A stretch of 8,387 nucleotides of DNA from Dehalococcoidia bacterium (GTDB lineage: Bacteria > Chloroflexota > Dehalococcoidia > Dehalococcoidales > Fen-1064). The notes beneath the pieces were generated by a model. That model had not been told where the DNA came from. It ran no database searches and was given only the letters and a program-made list of their open reading frames with translations. The stretch is from assembly GCA_030691775.1 (NCBI GenBank), contig JAUYDN010000091.1, positions 1 through 8,387 on the forward strand, written 5' to 3'. Shown here one piece after another: positions 1-6,095 of this stretch; the stretch's first letter is position 1; each line of letters starts with the position of its first letter. A program made the translations under genes and the position numbers.

Positions 1-33
1 CTTATTACGCAGAGCATTAAGTAGATTACATCT

Positions 34-104
34 TGTAGGGTGGGTTAGTCCGGTTTCAAGGGGTGTCGGCTTTCAGATTTCGAGAGGACGTAACCCACCA
101 CAAA
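34..104. repeat. Short inverted-repeat element with GGTGGGTTA ends
   Basis: GGTGGGTTA (39-47) and its exact reverse complement TAACCCACC (91-99) bracket about 43 bases. The form resembles small palindromic elements with GGGTGGGTTA/TAACCCACC ends that occur between genes in many bacteria; that resemblance is from memory. No coding sequence lies inside. It could be a small non-autonomous element or a simple folded RNA/DNA structure. Confidence 0.5.
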
Positions 105-159
105 TCGTCTTATGCAAACATGTTTATGCTCTGAGTAGTAATTGCCGGCCTAACGAATC

Positions 160-296
160 GTCATTCTCCGCAAAGCTTGTCCCGTACTGCGATGCGGGAG
201 CGGGGAATCCAGAAGACCATACCCGCATTATCGGCTAGGATTTCTGGATTCCGTATCAAAGCCTGCCCCGCACTTGATACGGGGTACGGAATGACA
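160..296. repeat. Composite head-to-head dispersed repeat
   Basis: The unit opens with GTCATTCTCCG (160-170) and closes with CGGAATGACA (287-296), approximate terminal inverted repeats. Inside, GGAATCCAGAA (204-214) and TTCTGGATTCC (242-252) are perfect 11-base inverted repeats around a 27-base centre, so the element looks like two half-units facing each other. The right half carries GCCTGCCCCG (261-270) and GTATCAA/TTGATAC (253-259, 274-280). The same design recurs at 7818-7980. Confidence 0.6.
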
Positions 297-409
297 ATAG
301 GACAATAAGGGGGCGCAGACCCCTTATACCCCACGTCTCTAAACCCATACTGGTGGTATTATTATGCGCAATCATATATGTCGTTACATATAGAAGAAGA
401 GGAATACGT

Positions 410-497
410 CTGGATTCCCGCTCGGAGCCTGCCCCGCATGAGCGATTTCATCGCCATCCCGATTCAGTCGGGACTGGATGCGGGGGCGGGAATGACA
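410..497 (+). repeat. Dispersed repeat, copy A
   Basis: This 88-base block matches 7895-7980 with about six mismatches and one 2-base indel by hand alignment. It starts CTGGATTCCCG and ends GGGAATGACA. Internal hairpin CCCGA-TTCAG-TCGGG lies at 458-472, and the ends ATTCCCGC/GCGGGAAT are mutually inverted, so the whole block could fold. It contains GCCTGCCCCG (427-436), a 10-mer found five times in the window, always on this strand and outside the called genes. Confidence 0.75.
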
Positions 498-544
498 AAG
501 AGGAGCGGGGTTTTCCCTACTTCGTGATACCGAAATGACATTCT

Positions 545-564
545 CCCCGACGCAAGCGTCGGGG
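545..564. repeat. Perfect GC-rich hairpin (GCAAGC core)
   Basis: A 9-base stem CCCCGACGC/GCGTCGGGG is separated by AA, followed by TATCAC. A related hairpin lies at 612-625. There is no T-run after it, so a terminator role is unlikely; it looks like a REP-type palindrome. Confidence 0.6.
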
Positions 565-611
565 TATCACAACAACCAACCGACGGCATTTCGTATCTAT
601 TTTACTCCTTT

Positions 612-625
612 CGCCGCAAGCGGCG
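612..625. repeat. Second GC-rich hairpin (GCAAGC core)
   Basis: Stem CGCCGC/GCGGCG with AA between, followed by GGGTATTG. It shares the GCAAGC core and the GGGGTAT tail with the hairpin at 545-564, which suggests two members of one palindrome family rather than chance. Confidence 0.5.
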
Positions 626-794
626 GGGTATTGAACCCTAAAAAAGAATAAATTCGGGATGAATGATTCTGAGTGCGCCTGCAATCCTCCCGCACGATTA
701 GTGTGGTTTGCGCGCGAAGAATCCAGTCCCCGGGTCTCGGTTTTCTTCCATCCTGTATCGGGTAGTATGTTTTATCTTTACCAGCCAATATCGG

Positions 795-823
795 TTGCTA
801 GCCCGCATCATGTGCGATATGAT
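795..823 (+). promoter_or_regulatory. Candidate sigma-70-type promoter for the cupin gene
   Basis: TTGCTA (795-800, 4 of 6 consensus), a 17-base spacer, then TATGAT (818-823, 5 of 6). Predicted start of transcription is near 830, leaving a leader of about 25 bases that contains the GAGGTG ribosome site at 845-850. Confidence 0.5.
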
Positions 824-854
824 AGTGCATAATTTGTACGAAAAGAGGTGCCTG

Positions 855-1199
855 ATGAAAGTCAGAAGCATATACACTCTACCGGCTAAGACCGCCCATA
901 ACGACACAGTGTCGCAATGGGAGCTGTTTGAAGAAAAAGAGTTTTCAAGTTCAATCGATGTCTTCCACCTGAACATCGTCAATCCCGGCACGGCGGTTGA
1001 GCCGCACCGTCACGATAATGAAGAGCAGGTATTCTTCATTCTCAGCGGTGTGGGTAAAATCAAGGTTGGGAGAGAGGAACGTACGGTCAGGGAAGGAGAC
1101 GCCATTTATCTCCCGCCAAGGTTAACACACACGCTACTCAACACGGGGACTCACCCCCTGCGGTTCCTCGCCATCGGCGCGAAGATAGCACCACAATAG
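855..1199 (+). CDS. Small single-domain cupin protein
   Basis: A 114-residue protein that is nearly all one cupin beta-barrel. Motif 1 is seen as GTAVEPHRHDNEEQ, giving the H-x-H...E set of metal ligands; motif 2 is GDAIYLPPRLTHTLLN with its His and Asn kept, though the usual Gly of PxG is Arg. The domain fits a metal-binding small-molecule enzyme or sensor, but single-domain cupins are too varied to name a substrate. The frame is open upstream to 708, but I chose ATG 855 because GAGGTG lies 4 bases before it and the upstream part reads through the likely promoter. The Smr gene follows after 29 bases and is probably co-transcribed. The protein is probably cytosolic, with no signal peptide. 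Confidence 0.85.
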   Translation: MKVRSIYTLPAKTAHNDTVSQWELFEEKEFSSSIDVFHLNIVNPGTAVEPHRHDNEEQVFFILSGVGKIKVGREERTVREGDAIYLPPRLTHTLLNTGTHPLRFLAIGAKIAPQ

Positions 1200-1228
1200 C
1201 CAATATCTAAAAAAGGAATTCAAACAAT

Positions 1229-1483
1229 ATGAAAGAGGTAAACGATACACTCGACCTCCACGGCATGACGGTGGCTGAAGCTATGCCGCTGGTGGATGAA
1301 TTTTTATATAAGTCGTTCCGGGCAGGCTTACGCCGCGTGTGGGTGGTCCATGGCAAAGGGTCGGGCGTACTGCGACGGGCGGTGAGACATCAATTATCAA
1401 ACCACCCGCTGGTCAGGACATGCTCGACTGCCGATGGAAACCGCGGAGGCATCGGTGCTACCCAGGTGGAAATCGCGGATTGA
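1229..1483 (+). CDS. Stand-alone Smr-domain protein
   Basis: An 84-residue protein made of a single Smr (small MutS-related) domain, the module found at the C terminus of MutS2. LDLHG (residues 8-12) and HGKGSG (41-46) are the two hallmark motifs, and GGIGATQVEI (73-82) is the usual closing strand. Family knowledge: Smr domains bind branched or single-stranded nucleic acid, and many have endonuclease activity; in MutS2 this relates to control of recombination and to collided ribosomes. No MutS2 ATPase is attached, so partner and substrate are unknown. AAGGA lies 11 bases before ATG 1229. The gene probably shares the cupin transcript; nothing shows a functional link between the two. Confidence 0.88.
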   Translation: MKEVNDTLDLHGMTVAEAMPLVDEFLYKSFRAGLRRVWVVHGKGSGVLRRAVRHQLSNHPLVRTCSTADGNRGGIGATQVEIAD

Positions 1484-1534
1484 AAAGCTACTGCTGGGGA
1501 CTATTAATACAAGCGTCAGAATAAATGTTGAGAC

Positions 1535-1730
1535 ATCGCTCAGTCTGTCTTTGCGAGCCCTTCAATTTCGTTCAGGGTAAACTCAAGCGAAGCAATCTCT
1601 GGTTAAAAAAAGGGGTTACATTAAGCGTGAGATTGCTACAGCCTGCCCCGTTCCCGTATCGCGGTACGGGACAAGACTTGATACGAGGCCTGCCCCGTAC
1701 TTGATACGGGGACGACAAAGGATCTCAGGG
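1535..1730. repeat. Repeat cluster with GCAATCTC/GAGATTGC and GCCTGCCCCG
   Basis: AGCAATCTC (1591-1599) and GAGATTGCT (1629-1637) are perfect inverted repeats. GCCTGCCCCG occurs at 1641-1650 and 1688-1697. CCCGTA-TCGCGG-TACGGG (1653-1670) is a hairpin whose sequence recurs with one change at 7828-7845. The cluster looks like stacked partial copies of the dispersed repeats seen elsewhere in the window. Confidence 0.55.
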
Positions 1731-2000
1731 TAGGGCAAGGGAAGTCATTACCTTCCATGAGAATCCATTAGATTGTATCGGGAAAGGGCACTCCATTTTC
1801 CTACTTCATGGTGTCTTTAGCAAGGGACATGCAAGATTCTGAGAAGTCCCCGATACATCAGGATGAACGAAGAATCTCCCGGTGGCTGAAAAGAAGACGC
1901 GCCGCTAAAAACGAGGCTCTTCTGGATTTCGGCCTGAGCCGGAACGGCCAATAATAGCATCTGCGTTTTGCAACTGAGAATTTCACAATCATGATTTATT

Positions 2001-2056
2001 CCGTATTTGTCTTGAACCGATTCCGAATCCTGAATCAAGTTCAGGACAAGATACGG
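2001..2056. repeat. Long imperfect inverted repeat upstream of rnc
   Basis: CCGTATTTGTCTTGAAC (2001-2017) pairs with GTTCAGGACAAGATACGG (2039-2056) apart from one mismatch and one unpaired base. A shorter alternative hairpin TCCTGAA-TCAAG-TTCAGGA occupies 2028-2046. It ends 27 bases before the -35 box of rnc. It may be a relic of a dispersed repeat; a regulatory role is not shown. Confidence 0.5.
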
Positions 2057-2083
2057 ATTTCGGATTTTCCACTACACGCCGAT

Positions 2084-2113
2084 TTGACACTTCCCTATTT
2101 ATCCACGTATGCT
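2084..2113 (+). promoter_or_regulatory. Candidate promoter of rnc
   Basis: Perfect -35 TTGACA (2084-2089), 18-base spacer, then TATGCT (2108-2113, 4 of 6). The spacer ends TCCACG and begins CTTCCC, closely matching the promoter at 7129-7158. Predicted transcription start is near 2120. Confidence 0.55.
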
Positions 2114-2132
2114 TTCTATGATTTTATTTTCC

Positions 2133-2137
2133 AGGGG
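2133..2137 (+). promoter_or_regulatory. Ribosome binding site that sets the rnc start
   Basis: AGGGG lies 8 bases before GTG 2146. The alternative start GTG 2137 overlaps this site and has no purine-rich stretch at a usable distance of its own, so the shorter protein is preferred. Confidence 0.6.
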
Positions 2138-2145
2138 TGCAGAAC

Positions 2146-2841
2146 GTGACTGACCTGACGGCTTTTCAACAGATTCTCGGAGTATCCTTTAACCAGCCGG
2201 ACCTCCTCTCGCAGGCACTGACCCACAGCTCTTATGCTAATGAAAACCCCACCCTCGCCCCCAACTCCAACGAGCGGCTCGAATTTCTCGGCGATGCGGT
2301 GCTGGGGCTGGTGGTGGGCGAAAAGCTGTTCCTGGACTTTCCGGAGCTGAGCGAGGGTGAGATGACCAAGCTACGCGCCTATTTGGTAAAGCAGGAGACG
2401 CTCGCGCAGGTGGCTAAGAACATCGGGCTGGGCGACCAGCTCTACCTTGGCAAAGGGGAGGAAACGAGCGGGGGCAAGGAGAAGCATGCCAACCTGGCGC
2501 GCGGGCTGGAAGCGGTGATCGCCGCTGTGTACCTGGACCAGGGCCCTAATATTGCCGGGGCGCTGGTCTGGAAACTGCTGGAGGCAGAACTGCAGTCGGC
2601 GCTCAGCCAGGGTGTGGTCACGGATTACAAATCGCGGCTACAGGAATTTTTGCAGGGGATTGCCCAGCCGGCACCAGGCTACCACCTGGCGGAAACCATC
2701 GGTCCGGACCATGACCGCACATTCGTGGTCGAGGTTAAATCAGGGGGAGAGGTGCTGGCGCAGGGTATGGGTAAAAACAAGAAGACGGCGGAGGCTGAAG
2801 CGGCGCGCATTGCCCTGGAAAAGCTGACCGCTATTGGCTGA
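2146..2841 (+). CDS. rnc: Ribonuclease III
   Basis: Double-strand-specific endoribonuclease that processes rRNA precursors and structured mRNAs, acting as a homodimer. The 231-residue length is normal. The catalytic domain covers about residues 5-150 with signature NERLEFLGDAV (42-52), giving acidic residues E43, E46 and D50. A dsRNA-binding domain follows from about 160 (DYKSRLQEFLQ) to the end, including KNKKTAEAEAA. E122 matches the catalytic E117 of E. coli, but the position of E. coli D114 is Arg119 (ARGLEA, codon CGC at 2500-2502), an unusual change in a metal-ligand position. I chose GTG 2146 because AGGGG (2133-2137) lies 8 bases upstream; GTG 2137 would sit on that site and add three residues. 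It appears to be a single-gene unit with its own promoter. Confidence 0.95.
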   Translation: MTDLTAFQQILGVSFNQPDLLSQALTHSSYANENPTLAPNSNERLEFLGDAVLGLVVGEKLFLDFPELSEGEMTKLRAYLVKQETLAQVAKNIGLGDQLYLGKGEETSGGKEKHANLARGLEAVIAAVYLDQGPNIAGALVWKLLEAELQSALSQGVVTDYKSRLQEFLQGIAQPAPGYHLAETIGPDHDRTFVVEVKSGGEVLAQGMGKNKKTAEAEAARIALEKLTAIG

Positions 2842-3182
2842 TAGCTCTATTATGATTGAAGTACGCGGTGTGCAGAATTATAATCACCACAAACGTCCGT
2901 AAGGAGGTCCACAATGAATGACCGGTGTGGCGGGAGAAAAAACATTAACGGGAAGATAAGATTGAACCGGACAAGCCGACTCCGGTCAATGACGAACAGA
3001 ACCAGAGCCGGTTGCGGCTGGGCGGGTGTTTAATCAGTTCGCCGCGAAGAACGCGCCACCCGGACCGGGGAAGCTTCGTTCAGTGGAGTATGCTAAACAC
3101 AGCTTACGCTATCCATCTCTCTCAAACAAGAAAGATGGTGCCGGCTTATCCACAAGAGCATTTGGAAACGGGGGTACGTAGA
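2842..3182. other. Gap between rnc and the convergent GYD gene
   Basis: Apart from the doubtful small ORF at 2914-3033, nothing firm is visible. I found no stem-loop plus T-run that would end transcription from either side, even though the flanking genes converge here. Confidence 0.55.
2914..3033 (+). CDS. Possible small basic protein with strong ribosome site
   Basis: A 39-codon frame begins at ATG 2914, six bases after a near-perfect Shine-Dalgarno AAGGAGG (2901-2907), the best ribosome site on this strand. The product is rich in Arg and Asn with no recognisable domain, and has Cys at residues 5 and 35. Another frame of the same DNA, from 2949 on, reads as a hydrophilic acidic stretch (DKIEPDKPTPVNDEQNQ) that looks more protein-like, so the locus may be a small gene disrupted by a frameshift. 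ATG 2918 opens a third frame of only 13 codons. I do not recognise a function. Confidence 0.3.
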   Translation: MNDRCGGRKNINGKIRLNRTSRLRSMTNRTRAGCGWAGV

Positions 3183-3488
3183 CTAATCCTTGATAATCTT
3201 GGCGGTCTCCAGCTCCCGGACGAATTCCTGAATACTCATCGCCGCCATAGTTAGTGGCTCAAGGGTACCCCTGGAACCGAGCGCCGAGGAAACCCGCGCC
3301 ACTACTTCATTGCTCGGCGCCTCCAGGATGTTAATAAAATCGTAAGCGCCCAGCAATGAATACTGCGCCAGCACTTTGGCACCCATTTTTTCCACTTCTT
3401 TATTCACCTCGAAGAGACGGCGGGGATTCGCCATGAGGGTCTTTCTTCCCTCCGCGGTCAACTTGGTCAGCATAACGTAATATGGCAT
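3183..3488 (-). CDS. GYD-domain protein
   Basis: A 101-residue protein that matches the GYD family over its whole length: MPYYVMLTKLT at the start, LLGAYDFINILEAP (residues 45-58, the motif that names the family), and a C-terminal amphipathic region. The family is small, common in bacteria and archaea, and of unknown function; its pattern suggests a ferredoxin-like alpha/beta fold of the dimeric kind. The reading frame extends to 3521, but I start at 3488 because AGGAGGTG (3494-3501) lies 5 bases upstream. The lipoprotein gene lies upstream on the same strand with an 85-base gap that holds a candidate promoter, so it is probably transcribed on its own. Confidence 0.85.
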   Translation of the reverse strand: MPYYVMLTKLTAEGRKTLMANPRRLFEVNKEVEKMGAKVLAQYSLLGAYDFINILEAPSNEVVARVSSALGSRGTLEPLTMAAMSIQEFVRELETAKIIKD

Positions 3489-3509
3489 ACGGTCACCTCC
3501 TATGGTCCT

Positions 3510-3538
3510 ATTGTATAACACCCCTTAAAGTATTTGAA
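3510..3538 (-). promoter_or_regulatory. Candidate promoter of the GYD gene
   Basis: Read on the minus strand: TTCAAA (3538-3533, 4 of 6), 17-base spacer, TACAAT (3515-3510, 5 of 6). The predicted transcript would begin close to 3503, just ahead of the ribosome site at 3501-3494. Confidence 0.45.
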
Positions 3539-3573
3539 TCGGTAAATATAATAATGCGATAAATCAGCGAGAC

Positions 3574-5271
3574 TTACCTGTTAACAGAGACCTTGTTCAG
3601 CTTTACGGTGCCCATCGGTGTAGGTTTATAACCCTGAACATATGACCTGGCGAGCTCGTAGTTCTTACCGAACCAGAGCGGTATGCAAGCGGCATCGTCC
3701 ACGAGCTTTTGCTCGACTTGCTGGTATAAAGAAAGCGCCTTCGCGTTATCCGGTTCGATTCCCGCTTTTTCGAGCAGGGCATCGACTTCAGCGTTAGCAT
3801 AATCACCCCAGTTGTTATCTACCCCACTTTTGAAGAGAATCTCGAGGAAGTCCTGCGGGTGCGGGTAATCGGCAATCCAGCCGATGTCGAACATCTGGTC
3901 TTTTTCTTCCTTGAGGGTGTAGAAGAAAATCTCCGGCTCCAGCTGGCGTACTTTTACCTCTACGCCCAGGTTCTGACGCCACTCGTGGATAATGGCTTCC
4001 AGCGTGGAACCAACCGATGTACCATAACCACTGGTAGTAAGCGTGATAGGAGGTAGTTTGCTTACGTCACCGTATTTAGATTGCTTGATAAGCTCCCTGG
4101 CGCGGGCAACATCGAACTCGAGACCCTTGAGTTGTGCATTATAACCGGGAATTCCCGGTGGCAGAATCCCGGAGGCGGGCGCTACCATATCTTTGAAAAT
4201 CAACGAGACGAGTTTTTTCCTATCGATTGCCAGGGCAAAGGCACGCCGGATATTAACATCATCGAACGGCGGTTTGGCGCTATCGAACCCGATGTAGCTG
4301 AAGCTCAACTCCGGCAGAATAGTCAGCTCTTTCAGATAAGGTCCTTCTTTATCTGTGACCATATCGATATAAGACATAGAAACACCGGTGGCATCGATTT
4401 CTCCGGTCTCGTACATGCGCATCGGCACACCCGCCAGAATCTTAAATGTCACGGTGGCGACCTTCGCCTTCTCGCCGTAAAAGTCGGGGTTCCACTCCAG
4501 CACAAGAGAGCTACCCTTTTGCCAGTCCTTGAGCTTGAAGGGACCCGTGCCGTTCGGCTTGCGCCACCACTCCCCGCCCTGCGCCACGTTGTTCTTATCG
4601 ACGACAAAAGCCGTGACATAACCAAGCTTATAGAGGAAATACGGCTTGGGTGCATCGATGGTAACCTGTAGTGTGTAATCATCGACCACCTTCACGCCGC
4701 TGATTTCTTTCGCTTTGCCGTCAAGCATCTCCTCGACGCCGATAATATCTCCCAGGTAGGTGAGGGCAGTTTGCGACCGGGTTTGCGGCGAGGCGGCACG
4801 CTCCCACGAGTATTTGAAATCCGCCGCTTTAACCTCACGTCCGTTATGGAACTTAACACCCTTCTTCAGTGTGAAGGTATACACGGTGCCCTTATCTACT
4901 TTCCAGCTTCCGGCGATGTCCGGAACCGGATTAAGGTTATCATCGAGGGTCACCAATCCGCTGTAAATCTGGAGGATATATTCGTGGGAGGTGGCTTCGC
5001 TGGCGAGCGCCGGGTCGAGCGTAAACGGGTCGATGTTATAAAGATTGAGGTTGCCTTTTGCGGGAGTAGCTGTTGTTTTGGGAGCTGGCGAAGTAGTCGG
5101 GGTTGTCGTTGCTGTGGGTGTCGTCGTAGTCGGAGTAATGGCAGAAGTTGGAATCGAAGTGGTCGGTTTTGTCCCGGGAGGCAGTTTCGGAGGACAGGCA
5201 ACGGAAATAGCCGAGACCAGCGCTACGAGCACCAGGACCAGACACATGGCGAGACGTTTTTTAGAGAACAT
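3574..5271 (-). CDS. Family 5 extracellular solute-binding lipoprotein (peptide ABC transporter type)
   Basis: A 565-residue protein of the SBP_bac_5 class (DppA/OppA type), which binds oligopeptides or other solutes outside the membrane and hands them to an ABC permease. The N terminus is a lipoprotein signal: KKR, a hydrophobic core (residues 7-22), then SVAC with the lipidated Cys at 26. Residues 27-72 are a Thr/Pro/Ser-rich linker that would hold the binding domain away from the membrane. The mature domain shows family features such as LDPALASEATSHEYILQIYSG, VYTFTLKKGVKFHNG and NIRRAFALAIDR. No permease or ATPase genes are adjacent, so it is an orphan here. The frame is open back to GTG 5307, which shares a base with the upstream stop, but ATG 5271 gives a proper signal peptide. 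The substrate cannot be told from sequence. Confidence 0.92.
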   Translation of the reverse strand: MFSKKRLAMCLVLVLVALVSAISVACPPKLPPGTKPTTSIPTSAITPTTTTPTATTTPTTSPAPKTTATPAKGNLNLYNIDPFTLDPALASEATSHEYILQIYSGLVTLDDNLNPVPDIAGSWKVDKGTVYTFTLKKGVKFHNGREVKAADFKYSWERAASPQTRSQTALTYLGDIIGVEEMLDGKAKEISGVKVVDDYTLQVTIDAPKPYFLYKLGYVTAFVVDKNNVAQGGEWWRKPNGTGPFKLKDWQKGSSLVLEWNPDFYGEKAKVATVTFKILAGVPMRMYETGEIDATGVSMSYIDMVTDKEGPYLKELTILPELSFSYIGFDSAKPPFDDVNIRRAFALAIDRKKLVSLIFKDMVAPASGILPPGIPGYNAQLKGLEFDVARARELIKQSKYGDVSKLPPITLTTSGYGTSVGSTLEAIIHEWRQNLGVEVKVRQLEPEIFFYTLKEEKDQMFDIGWIADYPHPQDFLEILFKSGVDNNWGDYANAEVDALLEKAGIEPDNAKALSLYQQVEQKLVDDAACIPLWFGKNYELARSYVQGYKPTPMGTVKLNKVSVNR

Positions 5272-5280
5272 CGTAAGAAT

Positions 5281-5289
5281 AATATAGCA
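5281..5289 (-). promoter_or_regulatory. Candidate extended -10 promoter for the lipoprotein
   Basis: Minus strand TG-C-TATATT (TG at 5289-5288, hexamer 5286-5281) is an extended -10 with 5 of 6 consensus bases. A -35 box is poor (TAGTGA, 3 of 6, at 17 bases). Transcription would start near 5274, only about three bases before ATG 5271, which has no ribosome binding site. Confidence 0.4.
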
Positions 5290-5306
5290 TAACTGAGGGC
5301 GGGTCA

Positions 5307-6089
5307 CTAAAAATCGGCAAATGTCTTGCCTTCGAGATAATCAGGAAAAGTATGAATACCTGTTATCTGAGTGAAGCAACGCGGTTCAGCGAGAGGAGAA
5401 GTTTTGAATGCCCGTGCGAGACCGACACGTAAATAAACGCGGTTGGCTTCCTTAAGGCTCTTCGTTAGTGAATCTTCCAACTTTTTTCGGTCTACGTCTC
5501 TACGTTTAACTGACATGTAACAGTAGTCTCTGAAATTTAGATCGCTTACTGGTCGTTTAAAAACATGACCAGTCTCATCTCGAAAAGACAACAGGTATCT
5601 CAGTCTCGTCCTCCCGTATTCTTGCCACTCAACCAACTCGACCCCGATTACCTCAGAAGGTATCAATGTGCCCAACGACTTTGTTTTGTCTCCTGGTTTA
5701 ACCCATTCGAAATTTACCAATAAACCGTCGAAGATCGTAGCGACCGTGAAATAAGAGTTTTCTTCTAAAACAGCTTCCCATTCTTTCTCTGTGCAAAACC
5801 CCCGATTGACTATGTGACGCGGGTTGAATCCGATGTCCTCAATGTGAGGAGGCTCTGATGCGACCTCGTACACGTCAAACTCGACCTTTGCGCGCGGAGC
5901 TATTTTCACTCGGGAACTTTCGGTTTGTTTTGCTTCGGATTGCAAAAGTGATTTGGGAATCCCTTTTTGCCGGTCAGTAGCATCGACTGGTCGTATACAC
6001 TGCCCGGATTCAGTAATGCCGGCAATACAAACATAGTCCCCATCGCGCATTTGAGTCAAGTCCGTGATAATAACGGTTTTTCTCAACAT
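5307..6089 (-). CDS. Dual OB-fold domain protein, partner of DUF488 genes
   Basis: A 260-residue protein resembling the dual OB-containing domain family. Recognised features are CIAGI...GQCIRPV (residues 21-35), RYLLSFRDETGHVFKRPVSDLNF (164-186, a second similar strand pattern), and the C-terminal RVGLARAF (221-228) with TGIHTFPDYLEGKTF (243-257). OB folds usually bind nucleic acid or nucleotides, so a binding role is an inference; no catalytic motif is evident. It follows the second DUF488 gene by 6 bases, and its TAG stop shares a base with the GTG that opens the longer lipoprotein frame. AAGGGG directly abuts ATG 6089, so translation may instead start at TTG 6086, or be coupled to the gene before it. 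The protein is probably cytosolic, with no signal or membrane segment. Confidence 0.75.
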   Translation of the reverse strand: MLRKTVIITDLTQMRDGDYVCIAGITESGQCIRPVDATDRQKGIPKSLLQSEAKQTESSRVKIAPRAKVEFDVYEVASEPPHIEDIGFNPRHIVNRGFCTEKEWEAVLEENSYFTVATIFDGLLVNFEWVKPGDKTKSLGTLIPSEVIGVELVEWQEYGRTRLRYLLSFRDETGHVFKRPVSDLNFRDYCYMSVKRRDVDRKKLEDSLTKSLKEANRVYLRVGLARAFKTSPLAEPRCFTQITGIHTFPDYLEGKTFADF

Positions 6090-6095
6090 CCCCTT

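Larger units (their letters stand above)
1..854. other. Gene-free, repeat-rich region
   Basis: I see no credible gene here. The short open frames at 353-538, 597-788 and the 5' part of 708-1199 run through repeats, show no recognisable domain and lack ribosome binding sites. The stretch is mostly short inverted repeats and copies of a dispersed GC-rich repeat (separate entries), followed from about 640 by unremarkable sequence that ends in the promoter of the cupin gene. Confidence 0.7.
1484..2145. other. Second gene-free, repeat-rich gap
   Basis: No gene is supported. The 73-codon minus-strand frame at 1817-2038 lies in repeat-like sequence and has no domain or ribosome site. The stretch contains several inverted repeats, two GCCTGCCCCG copies and, at its end, the rnc promoter and leader. 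Confidence 0.65.

Noticed and set aside
545..564. Hairpin considered as an intrinsic terminator
   Set aside because: No T-run follows on either strand and no gene ends nearby.
708..854. N-terminal 49-codon extension of the cupin protein
   Set aside because: It would run through the candidate promoter, has no family match, and the internal ATG 855 has a well-placed ribosome site.
1817..2038. 73-codon minus-strand frame
   Set aside because: No domain, no ribosome site, and it lies in repeat-like sequence with an imperfect inverted repeat at its 5' end.
2937..2943. A-AAA-AAC heptamer in the right phase for -1 ribosomal frameshifting in the small ORF at 2914
   Set aside because: After a -1 slip the next codons are CAT then TAA at 2946-2948, so no longer product would result.
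3012..3254. 80-codon plus-strand frame ending inside the GYD gene
   Set aside because: Its 3' part is antisense to a well-supported gene and it has no ribosome site of its own; only its 5' portion is kept as part of the possible broken gene.
4081..4671. 196-codon plus-strand frame opposite the lipoprotein gene
   Set aside because: It is entirely antisense to a gene with clear family motifs, and its own sequence shows no domain.
4771..5292. Plus-strand frames opposite the Thr/Pro linker, rich in Gly/Val or Cys/Arg
   Set aside because: The low-complexity composition is simply the complement of the repetitive ACN/CCN codons in the linker.
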